Source: a virus
Virus record (IMG/VR): IMGVR_UViG_3300028045_000021
Location: 1-53,507 of that record
Reading direction: 5' to 3' (one strand)
Length of the DNA: 53,507 bases
Positions 22,573 to 30,147 of the stretch are shown piece after piece. The position numbers and the translations under genes are program-made. Below the pieces are notes generated by a model, which did no database searches, was not told the DNA's origin, and was given only the letters and a program-made list of their open reading frames with translations. The number at the start of each line of letters is the position of its first letter. Position 1 is the first letter of the stretch.

Positions 22573-22938
22573 ATGACAATTTACAGAGCAATAATACTTT
22601 GGTTCAAGTGGAGAAAAACCAGAAGGACAATTTTAAAGGCTATTAAGGGTAATTTTAAAACGATATATGAAGAGTGTGAAAAAGAAGCAAAGACATTCGC
22701 TAGTGGAAATATGACCACTAAACATTATCGTAAAATTCTCAAACGATCGAGAGCTAAAAGAAATATCATAGCCAATAACCGAGCAGCTGATTTATATGAT
22801 AATGCTTTAAAAATCATGTATAATACTAATGCTAAGCTGGGTAAAATCCATGGGGAGAAGGATATTAAATTAAAGGATATTGAAAATTCACTTAAAGAGA
22901 CTTATAAGCAGTTGAAAAAGTCATTGAAAAATAAGTAA
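22573..22938 (+). CDS. Very basic helical protein (121 aa)
   Basis: Rich in Lys/Arg with two helical stretches. Net charge suggests RNA or DNA binding. It resembles in length and charge the products at 20423 and 25999, with repeated ATMTTKHYRKIL/SITLEFYKKTI-like segments, so these may be paralogues. Confidence 0.55.
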   Translation: MTIYRAIILWFKWRKTRRTILKAIKGNFKTIYEECEKEAKTFASGNMTTKHYRKILKRSRAKRNIIANNRAADLYDNALKIMYNTNAKLGKIHGEKDIKLKDIENSLKETYKQLKKSLKNK

Positions 22939-22959
22939 TAAATAGCATTATTTTAAATA

Positions 22960-23023
22960 CGTAAATAAAAACGAAAATAAGTGCATAAATGTTTGGTAGT
23001 TCGTAAATAGTTACGTATATTTA
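22960..23023 (+). promoter_or_regulatory. Operator-promoter module, copy 1
   Basis: CGTAAATAAAAACG (22960-22973) lies upstream of TTTG (22992-22995). CGTAAATAGTTACG (23002-23015), a perfect 5-bp inverted repeat, fills the spacer before the -7 box TATATTTA (23016-23023; spacing 20). Two operator-like sites 42 bases apart around the promoter, repeated at 23953, imply a dedicated repressor. Confidence 0.65.
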
Positions 23024-23047
23024 CAGTGTAATTAAAACAAAGCAATT

Positions 23048-23515
23048 ATGAAAAACGCAAACAATAATACAACAGTTTTAAGAGAAAAAACAACTATAGA
23101 ATCTGGTACTTACTATGCAGTTAGATGCACTGAACACCCTGATGAAGATTTAGAGCGTAATTGGAGCGCAGCGTGTGGAGGCTTTTTGAGCCCTAATTAC
23201 TTCGAACCGCATTGCGAAACAAAGGAAGAGGCCGATAGAGCTATTGAAGAGGCAATTAAAAAAGGTGATTATACTCCTAATGAAATGAGATTTCACGGTG
23301 CATACGATGCTTTTGTAGAGGTTCATTATGAAGGGTTAGGGGCATGGGAATTGAATTCTGAAAATATAGAAGACGCTATTGAAGAGGCGAAAAAAACTAA
23401 CGGAGTAGATTTAGTTTGCACTTTAGATTCTGGCAGTGGACATTTTCACAAATCAGAATGTTTATCATATACTAAAATATCTGATAACATTTACATTTTT
23501 GAAATAGCTTATTAA
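23048..23515 (+). CDS. Hypothetical acidic protein (155 aa)
   Basis: Expressed from the operator-promoter module. Acidic and beta/alpha mixed, with Cys and Trp residues in the first half (TYYAVRCTEHP, WSAACGGFLSP) and repeated Glu-Ala-helix stretches (ETKEEADRAIEEAIKKG, NIEDAIEEAKK) that look duplicated. The duplicated helices fit a domain of two similar halves. Function unknown. Confidence 0.6.
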   Translation: MKNANNNTTVLREKTTIESGTYYAVRCTEHPDEDLERNWSAACGGFLSPNYFEPHCETKEEADRAIEEAIKKGDYTPNEMRFHGAYDAFVEVHYEGLGAWELNSENIEDAIEEAKKTNGVDLVCTLDSGSGHFHKSECLSYTKISDNIYIFEIAY

Positions 23516-23526
23516 AAAAAATACTT

Positions 23527-23613
23527 ATGATCAATAAACAAATTAAAGAGCAGTTCGGTAGCTGGACTGCTTTTTGCTTAAAAATAGTACGAAAATTTAG
23601 TAGAAAACTTTAA
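23527..23613 (+). pseudogene. Truncated duplicate of the 24462 gene
   Basis: The first 19 codons equal the start of the 24462 gene apart from two bases, then the frame runs into the leader repeat and stops (about 28 residues in total). It is a fragment left by a local duplication that also copied the upstream promoter module. Confidence 0.65.
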
Positions 23614-23631
23614 ACGAGAGGAATTAAAATT
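23582..23631 (+). promoter_or_regulatory. Repeated leader with Shine-Dalgarno, copy 2
   Basis: Matches 19722-19768: ATAGTACGA-AATTTAGTAGAAA-TAAACGAGAGGAATTAAAATT before ATG. Here the left part is reused inside the truncated duplicate at 23527. Confidence 0.65.
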
Positions 23632-23808
23632 ATGAAAGCAGAAAAGGTAGACAAAGTGGTGGCGTTTGCACCTATCGAAATCAAACTAGTGATTGAATCT
23701 AGATCGGAATTAGATGAAATTACAGAATACATACGAGAATGGGGTAATCCAATGGGCAACGACTTGTTTGATATATTACAAGCAGACCAAAGAGAACTTG
23801 ATGAATAA
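23632..23808 (+). CDS. Hypothetical acidic protein (58 aa)
   Basis: Acidic, beta-strand start (VVAFAPIEIKLVIES) followed by an acidic helix. It uses the conserved GAGAGG leader. No family. Behind it lies about 145 bases without a gene before the next operator module. Confidence 0.55.
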   Translation: MKAEKVDKVVAFAPIEIKLVIESRSELDEITEYIREWGNPMGNDLFDILQADQRELDE

Positions 23809-23952
23809 TTTTAATTGATTAATTAACCGCCAAAGTAACCACGAGCTAAGTAGTTAGTATTATTTTAATGTGTTGTTATACACTGGAGTTGACACCTCAG
23901 CCAATTAAATGCACGTCAGTAATAATTATTTTTAGGGATGGTTTTTGTTATT

Positions 23953-24016
23953 CGTAAATAAAAACGAAAATAAGTGCATAAATATTTGGTAGTGTCGTAA
24001 ATAATGACGTAATTTG
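23953..24016 (+). promoter_or_regulatory. Operator-promoter module, copy 2
   Basis: Same order as copy 1: CGTAAATAAAAACG (23953-23966), TTTG (23985-23988), CGTAAATAATGACG (23996-24009), then TAATTTG (24010-24016) as the -7 box, one base short of consensus. The spacer operator is less symmetric here. It drives the 24053-24638 genes. Confidence 0.6.
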
Positions 24017-24052
24017 AAGAGTCAATAAGACATAAACATTAAAACTAAAGCG

Positions 24053-24229
24053 ATGACAACTCAAACTTATCAAATCAAAAAGAATAGAAAATGGGAAACA
24101 GTAAAAGCAACTTCAATGAAAGCTATTAGTGATTACTGTAAAGAAAATGATTATTCGGATTGGAGAATGTTAGGGATGGTATCAAGGTCAGAAATGATTT
24201 CAAATAAAGACTTAAAGGTAGTTGCGTAA
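24053..24229 (+). CDS. Hypothetical protein (58 aa)
   Basis: Small soluble protein that begins with a beta-hairpin (TYQIKKNRKWETVKATS) and has a Ser/Trp-containing helix. Its stop overlaps the next start (TAATG). First gene behind operator copy 2. No family. Confidence 0.55.
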   Translation: MTTQTYQIKKNRKWETVKATSMKAISDYCKENDYSDWRMLGMVSRSEMISNKDLKVVA

Positions 24230-24465
24230 TGAAAAATAAAAAACAAATAGTTCTAAGTCATAAAAATTGGCTTAGGCTTGTTTATTCAAATAATAAATAT
24301 TCAATAGAGGTAAAACATTGGTTCAATTGGATTCGTGTTTTAATTGGCCCATTTGGTGTTTCTTATCAAGGATTACCATTTTTTGAAATAAGACGGATTG
24401 CTATTATTAATTTTATAAAATGTAGTTCAAAAGGTAAAAAATATACTAAACAATTTTTAAGATGA
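24229..24465 (+). CDS. Hypothetical membrane-associated protein (78 aa)
   Basis: Basic and aromatic-rich with hydrophobic stretches near residues 28-47 (HWFNWIRVLIGPFGV) and 53-63. It may sit at the membrane. Overlaps both neighbours (TAATG and ATGA). Confidence 0.5.
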   Translation: MKNKKQIVLSHKNWLRLVYSNNKYSIEVKHWFNWIRVLIGPFGVSYQGLPFFEIRRIAIINFIKCSSKGKKYTKQFLR

Positions 24466-24638
24466 TCGACAAACAAATTAAAGAGCAGTTCGGTAGCTGG
24501 ACTGCTTTTTGCTTAAAATATGGACATTCGCCTAAAAATTTTAAGCGTAAATTATTAGCGAATATTGATAAGCTTAATAACTGGATTGAACCCCTGGGCA
24601 TTGAATTACAAGTAATTTTAAAAAAACAATCAAAATGA
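24462..24638 (+). CDS. Small helix-turn-helix-like protein (58 aa)
   Basis: QFGSWTAFCLKYGHSPKNFK followed by NIDKLNNWIEPLGIEL resembles short phage proteins with a helix-turn-helix-like core. The first 19 codons recur in the truncated copy at 23527. Overlaps both neighbours by four bases (ATGA). It could be the local regulator of the operator modules, by proximity only. Confidence 0.6.
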   Translation: MIDKQIKEQFGSWTAFCLKYGHSPKNFKRKLLANIDKLNNWIEPLGIELQVILKKQSK

Positions 24639-25609
24639 AAAAGCCATACCTAACACAATGGGACAGGAGAGTAATTAGCCGCAATATGAATGGTAGAGAT
24701 TTTGTTCAGCTTAAATTTACATGGGCTAAGATTAGGCGTTCAATGTTTGGAAGTAGAATTAAAAAGAATGCTGAGTTTAAAGCTATTCGTGAAGAGGTTA
24801 AGAAAGACCTAGACCACTCAATAAGATTTCCTTATGTAAAAGGCTGCATCTACGAAAACAATAAAGAAGCTAAAGAGGCACTAAATAAAGCGTTCAAAAC
24901 GATTCGTAAAGAGGCTAAATTGTCGAAAGAGGAGAAGCGAAAAGTTAAGGATGAGTTTAAGTATCACGATCACGATGAAAGAAGGCTAAACCTAATATGT
25001 GGAATTACATACAATGATATTGAAAAAGAAGTTAAACTAATTAAACTAAAAACTAAAATGGAAAAGCCAGCACTAAACAAGAGACGCATAATTATGAGTA
25101 TATCTGCAAAATATTATGATACATTCAAAAGTAAGATTGATTTAATAAAAGAGATAGAAAGAAAAACAGGCATTAATTTTATTGATTACGAAATCAACAA
25201 GACTAATGACAGTTATTCTATTGTAGGAGATATTGAAAAAGTAGTTAAACCAAAAACTAAAAATATGAAAATTAATTTATTCATTACCCCAAAACAAGTA
25301 AGCAAGTTAATTGATGATGAATTGGATGCTTATAGCGATGTTGATAGATGGGATAAATTAGAATTAGAATTAGTGCTAGACGATACGCCAAAAACTAAAC
25401 CTAAGCTCGAAGATAAGATGTTAGTTTGGGCGTGGGTTTATACCGAAAAAAAAGATACTGTACAGGTAGCTGGATTTTACGACTCTAAAAACAAAACTTT
25501 ATTTCATGCTGACGGAAATAGAAATGGGGACAGTTATGATACATACAAACCATTCAAAGGCGACTGGCCAAAATGGGCAAAGAAAGCTTATAAAAAATTA
25601 GAGGATTAA
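24635..25609 (+). CDS. Multi-part hypothetical protein (324 aa)
   Basis: Three parts are visible: a basic helical N-terminus (to about 140), a middle alpha/beta region with several Lys-rich stretches, and a C-terminal 60 residues beginning MLVWAWVYTEKKDTVQVAGFY that looks like a compact beta-sandwich with Trp (KGDWPKWAKKAYKKLED at the end). A similar C-terminal part is known to me in other phage hypothetical proteins. Function is unknown. It starts within the previous stop. Confidence 0.65.
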   Translation: MKKPYLTQWDRRVISRNMNGRDFVQLKFTWAKIRRSMFGSRIKKNAEFKAIREEVKKDLDHSIRFPYVKGCIYENNKEAKEALNKAFKTIRKEAKLSKEEKRKVKDEFKYHDHDERRLNLICGITYNDIEKEVKLIKLKTKMEKPALNKRRIIMSISAKYYDTFKSKIDLIKEIERKTGINFIDYEINKTNDSYSIVGDIEKVVKPKTKNMKINLFITPKQVSKLIDDELDAYSDVDRWDKLELELVLDDTPKTKPKLEDKMLVWAWVYTEKKDTVQVAGFYDSKNKTLFHADGNRNGDSYDTYKPFKGDWPKWAKKAYKKLED

Positions 25610-25611
25610 TT

Positions 25612-25896
25612 ATGACTGAATTAAAAAAAGTAAGAGTAGGAATTGTTAAATTATCTTTAGATTTTAATCGCTTCGATGAAGCTATTAGATTTAGGAAAGG
25701 TATATTTAATTTAGTGACACCTGTAGATTTGATAATAGATAATTCTTATTACGGTAGGCAGTATCAAAATTGGCTATGCTATAGTGAAAAATTCAGAGAA
25801 GTAGCTGAGGGTGAAAAATATCCAGAATACATCATAACTATTCATCAGGATGTTTACCGTGGAATATATGATTTTGATGTAGAAGAAAAAAAATAG
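25612..25896 (+). CDS. Hypothetical protein (94 aa)
   Basis: Alpha/beta soluble protein with Tyr-rich C-terminal half (YYGRQYQNWLCYSE). No family. Located two bases behind the 324-residue protein gene. Confidence 0.55.
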   Translation: MTELKKVRVGIVKLSLDFNRFDEAIRFRKGIFNLVTPVDLIIDNSYYGRQYQNWLCYSEKFREVAEGEKYPEYIITIHQDVYRGIYDFDVEEKK

Positions 25897-25900
25897 ACAT

Positions 25901-26008
25901 ATGGAATCAATTTGTGGACTTAAAGCCGCTGAGTATATCTTAGCCGCTTTAATATTAATAGTAGTAATAGTAGTTGCTAATTCAAATAAAAAGAAAAGAT
26001 GGGATTAA
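25901..26008 (+). CDS. Single-TM micro-protein (35 aa)
   Basis: One strongly hydrophobic helix (YILAALILIVVIVVA) and a basic tail (NKKKRWD). It starts four bases after the preceding stop and overlaps the next gene. Likely a membrane micro-protein. Confidence 0.5.
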   Translation: MESICGLKAAEYILAALILIVVIVVANSNKKKRWD

Positions 26009-26334
26009 TTAAATGGTATGCTAAAAAAAGGTTGAGAAGTACTCTTTTAAAGCAATTCACGGATAATATTAAATATATTAATTCTGAGTGTTTGGAAAAA
26101 AGTGGTAGTATTACATTAGAATTCTACAAAAAGACCATTGATAAGTGCTTAATTCCAAAGAATAAGCTAAATGATATGGGAATAGATTATAACAGTAGCT
26201 TCAATGCGATGTATACTACGTTAAAAACAAGAGCTTGTGATGAGGAAATAGTTTATTATCATCATATTGAAGCTATTGGGAATATTGCTATAAAAAGATA
26301 CAATGAAAATTTAAATAAAAAATTAAACCGATGA
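25999..26334 (+). CDS. Basic helical hypothetical protein (111 aa)
   Basis: Lys-rich helical protein with start overlapping the micro-protein gene. The SITLEFYKKTIDKCLIPKNKL segment resembles part of the 22573 product (TTKHYRKILKRSRAK), so the two may be distant copies. Overlaps the next gene by four bases. Confidence 0.55.
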   Translation: MGLIKWYAKKRLRSTLLKQFTDNIKYINSECLEKSGSITLEFYKKTIDKCLIPKNKLNDMGIDYNSSFNAMYTTLKTRACDEEIVYYHHIEAIGNIAIKRYNENLNKKLNR

Positions 26335-26540
26335 CTGAATCAGATAAGGATTATAAAGAATCGTTAGTGGCATGGATTAACGAACAAAAGTTATTAATCA
26401 AAGAAAATGAATTATCATCAAAGTACTATAGAGATATGATGAAAATTTTCATGACTAAGATTAGGTTAATTGAAAAGCAGAATTTTATCACGGAAAAACA
26501 GATCGAAGATACTCGGAAAATAGTAGATAATATTAAATAA
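26331..26540 (+). CDS. Coiled-coil hypothetical protein (69 aa)
   Basis: Predicted single long helix with heptad-type spacing (LIKENELSSKYYRDMMKIF). Last gene before a strong terminator, so it ends this transcript. Confidence 0.55.
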   Translation: MTESDKDYKESLVAWINEQKLLIKENELSSKYYRDMMKIFMTKIRLIEKQNFITEKQIEDTRKIVDNIK

Positions 26541-26592
26541 ATTTCGTAATTTTGCTAAGTGTATTTGTCTCATAGATTAATATTTGGGTTAA

Positions 26593-26626
26593 GCCGGCTT
26601 TTCTTTTTAAGATAGCCGGCTTTTTT
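26593..26626 (+). terminator. Intrinsic terminator with GCCGGC repeats
   Basis: GCCGGC at 26593-26598 and 26615-26620, both self-complementary, pair as a 6-bp stem followed by six T. Upstream TAATTTTG at 26547-26554 may be a promoter -7 element, so a short RNA could be made and ended here. Confidence 0.75.
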
Positions 26627-26726
26627 ATTTGCATAAACCCCGTTCAACATCAACTCAAAACATGATCTATGTCATTTTTTATGTGAAAAATCAGTATTAT
26701 ATTTACACAAACTTAAACTTGAATAT
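26627..26726 (+). promoter_or_regulatory. Leader of 26727 gene with weak promoter
   Basis: TATATTTA at 26698-26705 fits the -7 box, but the TTTG box at the expected distance is replaced by a T-run. Possible regulated promoter. Confidence 0.35.
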
Positions 26727-26957
26727 ATGGAAAGACAAGCAAAATACAATATCCCAGTTAGTGATTATATAAAAAAAGAAGATCAGCTATTCTTCACGGT
26801 TAATAATATAGAGATTACCGATTTAATTAAACAGGGGTTAACAATCATGTGCAAAACTCAGGAAGAGGCTACAAAACTAGCCCAATCAAAAAGAAGTTAT
26901 ACTTATCAGATATTTAATCTTGATGATGAATTAGTAGGCTTTGGAGTGCCTAAGTAA
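26727..26957 (+). CDS. Hypothetical protein (76 aa)
   Basis: Soluble alpha/beta protein, starts a new transcript behind the terminator. No motif besides a Gly-containing C-terminus (LDDELVGFGVPK). Confidence 0.55.
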   Translation: MERQAKYNIPVSDYIKKEDQLFFTVNNIEITDLIKQGLTIMCKTQEEATKLAQSKRSYTYQIFNLDDELVGFGVPK

Positions 26958-26977
26958 ATTAATTAAAAATTAAAACG

Positions 26978-27256
26978 ATGAATAAAAAAGAAAAAGCAAA
27001 AGAAGAATATCTAAAAAATAGTGAAAAACAGTTTTCAAAATCTATTGCGATGATTACAGAAAACAATATGGATGCCGCTATTAGCTTATTGCAACAAATT
27101 GAACATGACGGAGATAAATATCAGCTTCAACTTTATGTGACGAGAGCTGAAAAAACATTCAAAAAAGATCACGATGAAATGATGCTGATGAAGTACCCTG
27201 ATGAGGGTGATGATTTTGAAATGATAGAAGCAAAAGGAGATAGATTATTAAATTAA
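26978..27256 (+). CDS. Hypothetical charged helical protein (92 aa)
   Basis: Helical and acidic, ATG after TTAAAACG. It lies in a three-gene row (26727-27498). No family. Confidence 0.55.
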   Translation: MNKKEKAKEEYLKNSEKQFSKSIAMITENNMDAAISLLQQIEHDGDKYQLQLYVTRAEKTFKKDHDEMMLMKYPDEGDDFEMIEAKGDRLLN

Positions 27257-27261
27257 ATAAC

Positions 27262-27498
27262 ATGGATATTGAAAAAACATTACACCCAAAAACAGGTGAA
27301 CTTCAAATAAAAGAAGGTATTTGCGAAGCAAAAATATTTGATGTTGAATTAGATTTATTGAGTTGTGAATTTTCTAATGATGAAACGGTAAAAATAGATA
27401 CCAAAGAATTCTCTTATATTCAATTAACAACTGATAATTTATACAAATTGATTGAATTGATAGATAAAGCGAATGAATATTATACTGTTTCCGGATAA
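27262..27498 (+). CDS. Hypothetical acidic protein (78 aa)
   Basis: Acidic mixed alpha/beta protein with Thr-rich beta strand (FSYIQLTTDNLYKLIELID). Four-gene-row position only. No family recognised. Confidence 0.55.
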   Translation: MDIEKTLHPKTGELQIKEGICEAKIFDVELDLLSCEFSNDETVKIDTKEFSYIQLTTDNLYKLIELIDKANEYYTVSG

Positions 27499-27555
27499 AT
27501 TAACTATCTTTGTACCAACAAAACGGATTAGAACACGTTTAAATATAAGCACATA

Positions 27556-27867
27556 ATGAATAAAGAAAAAAAACATATTGAAATATTTGGAAGAGTGGTA
27601 ATATGTGCGCCCGTTCTAACTTCTGAAACAAACATAAAAGTCAACTTCGTTAAATTGAGGTTGGCTTTTGTTGTTTCAAATAGGGAGTTAACAAGTATTC
27701 TTCTGAACCTGATTAAATCGAGGTTAAACCAAAAACTAATGATAGAGCTATTCAAAACAACCGAAAGAGCATGCAATGAGTCAACAGTCTTATCATGTGA
27801 CCTTAATACTATATTGAAGGTTGTTAGTGGTTATGGGATGCCTTTAATAGTTATTAAGTCTATCTGA
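27556..27867 (+). CDS. Doubtful frame or structured RNA (103 aa)
   Basis: An open frame of 103 residues without a usual start context. It has a TATCTTTG box at 27505-27512 upstream. A long imperfect hairpin lies inside it (27625-27645 with 27660-27677, about 17 bp, with a TTTT in the 3' arm). The DNA may therefore encode a structured RNA or leader instead of a protein. The deduced protein has no known motif. Confidence 0.4.
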   Translation: MNKEKKHIEIFGRVVICAPVLTSETNIKVNFVKLRLAFVVSNRELTSILLNLIKSRLNQKLMIELFKTTERACNESTVLSCDLNTILKVVSGYGMPLIVIKSI

Positions 27868-27976
27868 ACTGTTTATCTTAATTGATTTATAGTTGTTCTC
27901 TAAGATATTAAGGGATAGACACTGTTATATTATTAATTAACTAAAAGATTAATTATTAAAAGAAAGTGAGCGAATT

Positions 27977-28213
27977 ATGAATGAAAAGGACATTGCTAAA
28001 TTGTTGAGAGGATTTTTAACACTAATGACAAATGGAGCTTATGAAACTCATACAAGCCCTGAAATTATAGCAAATAGGATAGCAAAGCAGCACGAAGCGA
28101 ACGAAGCTAAAACGAGCACTGAGAGTATGGAAGATTGCGAACATGTATTTCATCCATTTGAAAATTGTGGTTTAGAATACGACGAATGTATCAAGTGTGG
28201 ATATATAGTATAG
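27977..28213 (+). CDS. Small zinc-binding protein (78 aa)
   Basis: Helical N-terminal half followed by a C-terminal CEHVFHPFENCG and CIKCGYIV pattern (about residues 55-78) that could bind zinc through Cys and His. The EANEAKTSTESME stretch repeats in the 14216 gene. Function unknown. Confidence 0.6.
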   Translation: MNEKDIAKLLRGFLTLMTNGAYETHTSPEIIANRIAKQHEANEAKTSTESMEDCEHVFHPFENCGLEYDECIKCGYIV

Positions 28214-28257
28214 CAAGCTTAGCCAATTACGTACAATAATATAAAAAGAATACTATT

Positions 28258-28518
28258 ATGAAATATTTAATAAATATCACGAAACTAAAACGCTTTTGGA
28301 ATATACATTTTATTAGGCGTAGTTGTTCAATTAGCTTTAAAATAGACGAAAACGCAGAACCAATAAAAGACATTACAATTGATGATATTAAAATCGAACC
28401 GCTATTTGATAGTGATGGGTATCACTGCGACTCAGAGTTGACCAACTTTAATCATGACGGAAATGGATGTTATGAAATAACAATTAAAAACCTAGGAAGA
28501 AGTGATAAGTGTGTTTAA
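28258..28518 (+). CDS. Hypothetical protein (86 aa)
   Basis: Basic N-terminus and acidic beta-rich second half with two Cys-His-containing turns (YHCDSEL, NGCYEI). No family. Confidence 0.55.
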   Translation: MKYLINITKLKRFWNIHFIRRSCSISFKIDENAEPIKDITIDDIKIEPLFDSDGYHCDSELTNFNHDGNGCYEITIKNLGRSDKCV

Positions 28519-28591
28519 TTACGCCTAATAGACAGGCATAAGAATAGTACGGATTATTTAATATAAATATTAATTTAAAAACATAAATAAA
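28519..28591 (+). promoter_or_regulatory. Intergenic leader with TAAGAATAGTACG motif
   Basis: TAAGAATAGTACG at 28539-28551 equals the start of the leader at 19716-19728 and is related to elements at 14031 and 14554. It marks the start of the 28592 gene transcript or leader. Confidence 0.45.
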
Positions 28592-28921
28592 ATGGATGTA
28601 TTTTGCCCTTACTGCGATGCAGAACAAGAAATCAACCACGATGATGGGTTTGGATATGAAGAGGATATGAAGCATGAAATGCAATGCTCTGAATGTGAAA
28701 AAAACTTTGTATTTACAACTTCAATTTCATATAATTATGATGCTGAAAAAGCTGATTGTTTGAATGGTAAAAATCACGAGTACAAACTTTCTCGTACTGC
28801 TCCAAAAGAATTCTCTAAAATGATATGTGAATACTGTGACGATGAAAGAGAATTAACAGATGAAGAAAGAGTTACTTTCAATATAGGAACTAAAGAAAGC
28901 TATTTTGAAAAACTAAAGTAG
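28592..28921 (+). CDS. Double zinc-motif protein (109 aa)
   Basis: CPYCDAEQ (residues 5-12), CSECEKN (about 33-39) and ICEYCDDE (about 79-86) provide six or more cysteines for one zinc ribbon plus a further pair. Acidic throughout. The paired motifs suggest a DNA- or RNA-binding adaptor. No known family. Confidence 0.65.
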   Translation: MDVFCPYCDAEQEINHDDGFGYEEDMKHEMQCSECEKNFVFTTSISYNYDAEKADCLNGKNHEYKLSRTAPKEFSKMICEYCDDERELTDEERVTFNIGTKESYFEKLK

Positions 28922-28965
28922 TATTGGCGGTAACGCTGACATAAACACCATTAAAAATATACAAA

Positions 28966-29220
28966 ATGAAGAAATTCAATATAAACCACTACATGTATAT
29001 TCAGATTACCGACACTGGATGGCAACACCTAAAGCAAACTGTGGGCAATGATTACATTAAACACTGTATTGAACCCTGCAAAACTGATGTGGATGGGGAA
29101 ACTTGGTACAGACTGCAAGCCCACAGTGTATTTGAACTACTGCCAATAAATTCCGGTGGACAAGTAACTTACAACCCTAATGTAATGTTTGATGATAAAG
29201 AACTTACACCGCTGACATAA
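28966..29220 (+). CDS. Conserved-looking hypothetical protein (84 aa)
   Basis: A compact alpha/beta protein with Trp, Cys and Tyr conserved-looking positions (TGWQHLKQTVG, CIEPCKTDVDGETWYRLQ). I know similar proteins in Bacteroidetes phages without function. Starts after ACAAA-ATG. Confidence 0.6.
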   Translation: MKKFNINHYMYIQITDTGWQHLKQTVGNDYIKHCIEPCKTDVDGETWYRLQAHSVFELLPINSGGQVTYNPNVMFDDKELTPLT

Positions 29221-29284
29221 ACGCAGTTGAAACAAACAGAATGAGATAAATTGAATTATAAACCTACACTAAAATTGATAAAAG

Positions 29285-29608
29285 ATGAAAAACTTCAAGA
29301 ATTACAAAGGATATGCACTTTATATATTGTTAATGTGCGCTGGGTGCGCTGATTCTCCGAGCCTTATTGAACAAATTGGCAAAGATGCTAAAAACATACA
29401 AAAAGAGTTTAATAAAGGCTTCGCATCGACAGACACAATACGAGGCGTTGAACTTGATGAGTTTATAAAAGACCACTCTAGATACTATAAAATGGTAGTT
29501 TGGGGAAGCTTAGATAGTGTTAATTACTATTGCGCTGATACAATTTATGTAAAATCAAGTGAAGTAATGATATTTGAAGGGCGGGTAGGTTATGCGCCAC
29601 AACGCTGA
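29285..29608 (+). CDS. Phage-encoded lipoprotein (107 aa)
   Basis: The N-terminus has a basic region, a hydrophobic core and a lipobox LLMCAGC, so cleavage before Cys near residue 21 and lipid attachment are expected. The mature part is charged with Cys and Tyr. Phage lipoproteins often block superinfection at the outer membrane or act in lysis (spanin). It is outside the lysis cassette, so an exclusion role is favoured. This is inference. Confidence 0.7.
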   Translation: MKNFKNYKGYALYILLMCAGCADSPSLIEQIGKDAKNIQKEFNKGFASTDTIRGVELDEFIKDHSRYYKMVVWGSLDSVNYYCADTIYVKSSEVMIFEGRVGYAPQR

Positions 29609-29612
29609 CAGG

Positions 29613-29795
29613 ATGGCAAAAGAAAAGAAGCACATGGAAGTTACGGTAAAGTTTAAAAACGCTACTGTAAACGTAGTTGCTAGTAATGAAGCAGAGGCTA
29701 AAAAATTAGCTTATGAAAAAGTGGCAAAAAAGAACATTAGCAGGCTTATTGATAAGATAGAAACTAATGTAAACCCAAGTTTCTATCATTTTTAA
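29613..29795 (+). CDS. Hypothetical small protein (60 aa)
   Basis: Beta-strand start and Lys-rich helix (VVASNEAEAKKLAYEKVAKK). I choose ATG 29613 over 29592, because the latter overlaps the lipoprotein gene by 17 bases without typical coupling, though it remains possible. Confidence 0.55.
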   Translation: MAKEKKHMEVTVKFKNATVNVVASNEAEAKKLAYEKVAKKNISRLIDKIETNVNPSFYHF

Positions 29796-29804
29796 ATTAA
29801 CATC

Positions 29805-30143
29805 ATGGATAGAAAAATAATTTTTGAAAAGTACAAAGGACACTGTGCATATTGTGGTAATCCTATTGACTTTAATAAATTTGAAGTTGACCATATCGAA
29901 CCATTAAGGCGCAATGATAATTATGGAGGTTCAGACACTATAGAAAATAAAAATCCTGCATGCATGCCATGCAATAGAAGCAAATCAACATTTACTATCG
30001 AGGGTTGGAGAACTCAATTACACAATAAAATAGTAAGTTTAAATAGGGATTCAGCAACCTATAGAGTTGCTAAGAGATTTGGATTAGTTAAAGAGACTGG
30101 GATTAAAATAGAATTTCACTTTGAACAATTAACTAAAAAATAA
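29805..30143 (+). CDS. HNH endonuclease
   Basis: CAYCGNPI (residues 14-21), FEVDHIEPLRR (about 26-36) and NKNPACMPCNRSKST (about 48-62) together form the full HNH-type beta-beta-alpha metal core. The 112 residues are the usual length for a free-standing phage HNH enzyme. The C-terminus is a helical basic tail. It may be a homing nuclease or packaging-related nickase. It stands in the middle of accessory genes rather than next to terminase. Confidence 0.8.
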   Translation: MDRKIIFEKYKGHCAYCGNPIDFNKFEVDHIEPLRRNDNYGGSDTIENKNPACMPCNRSKSTFTIEGWRTQLHNKIVSLNRDSATYRVAKRFGLVKETGIKIEFHFEQLTKK

Positions 30144-30147
30144 AATC

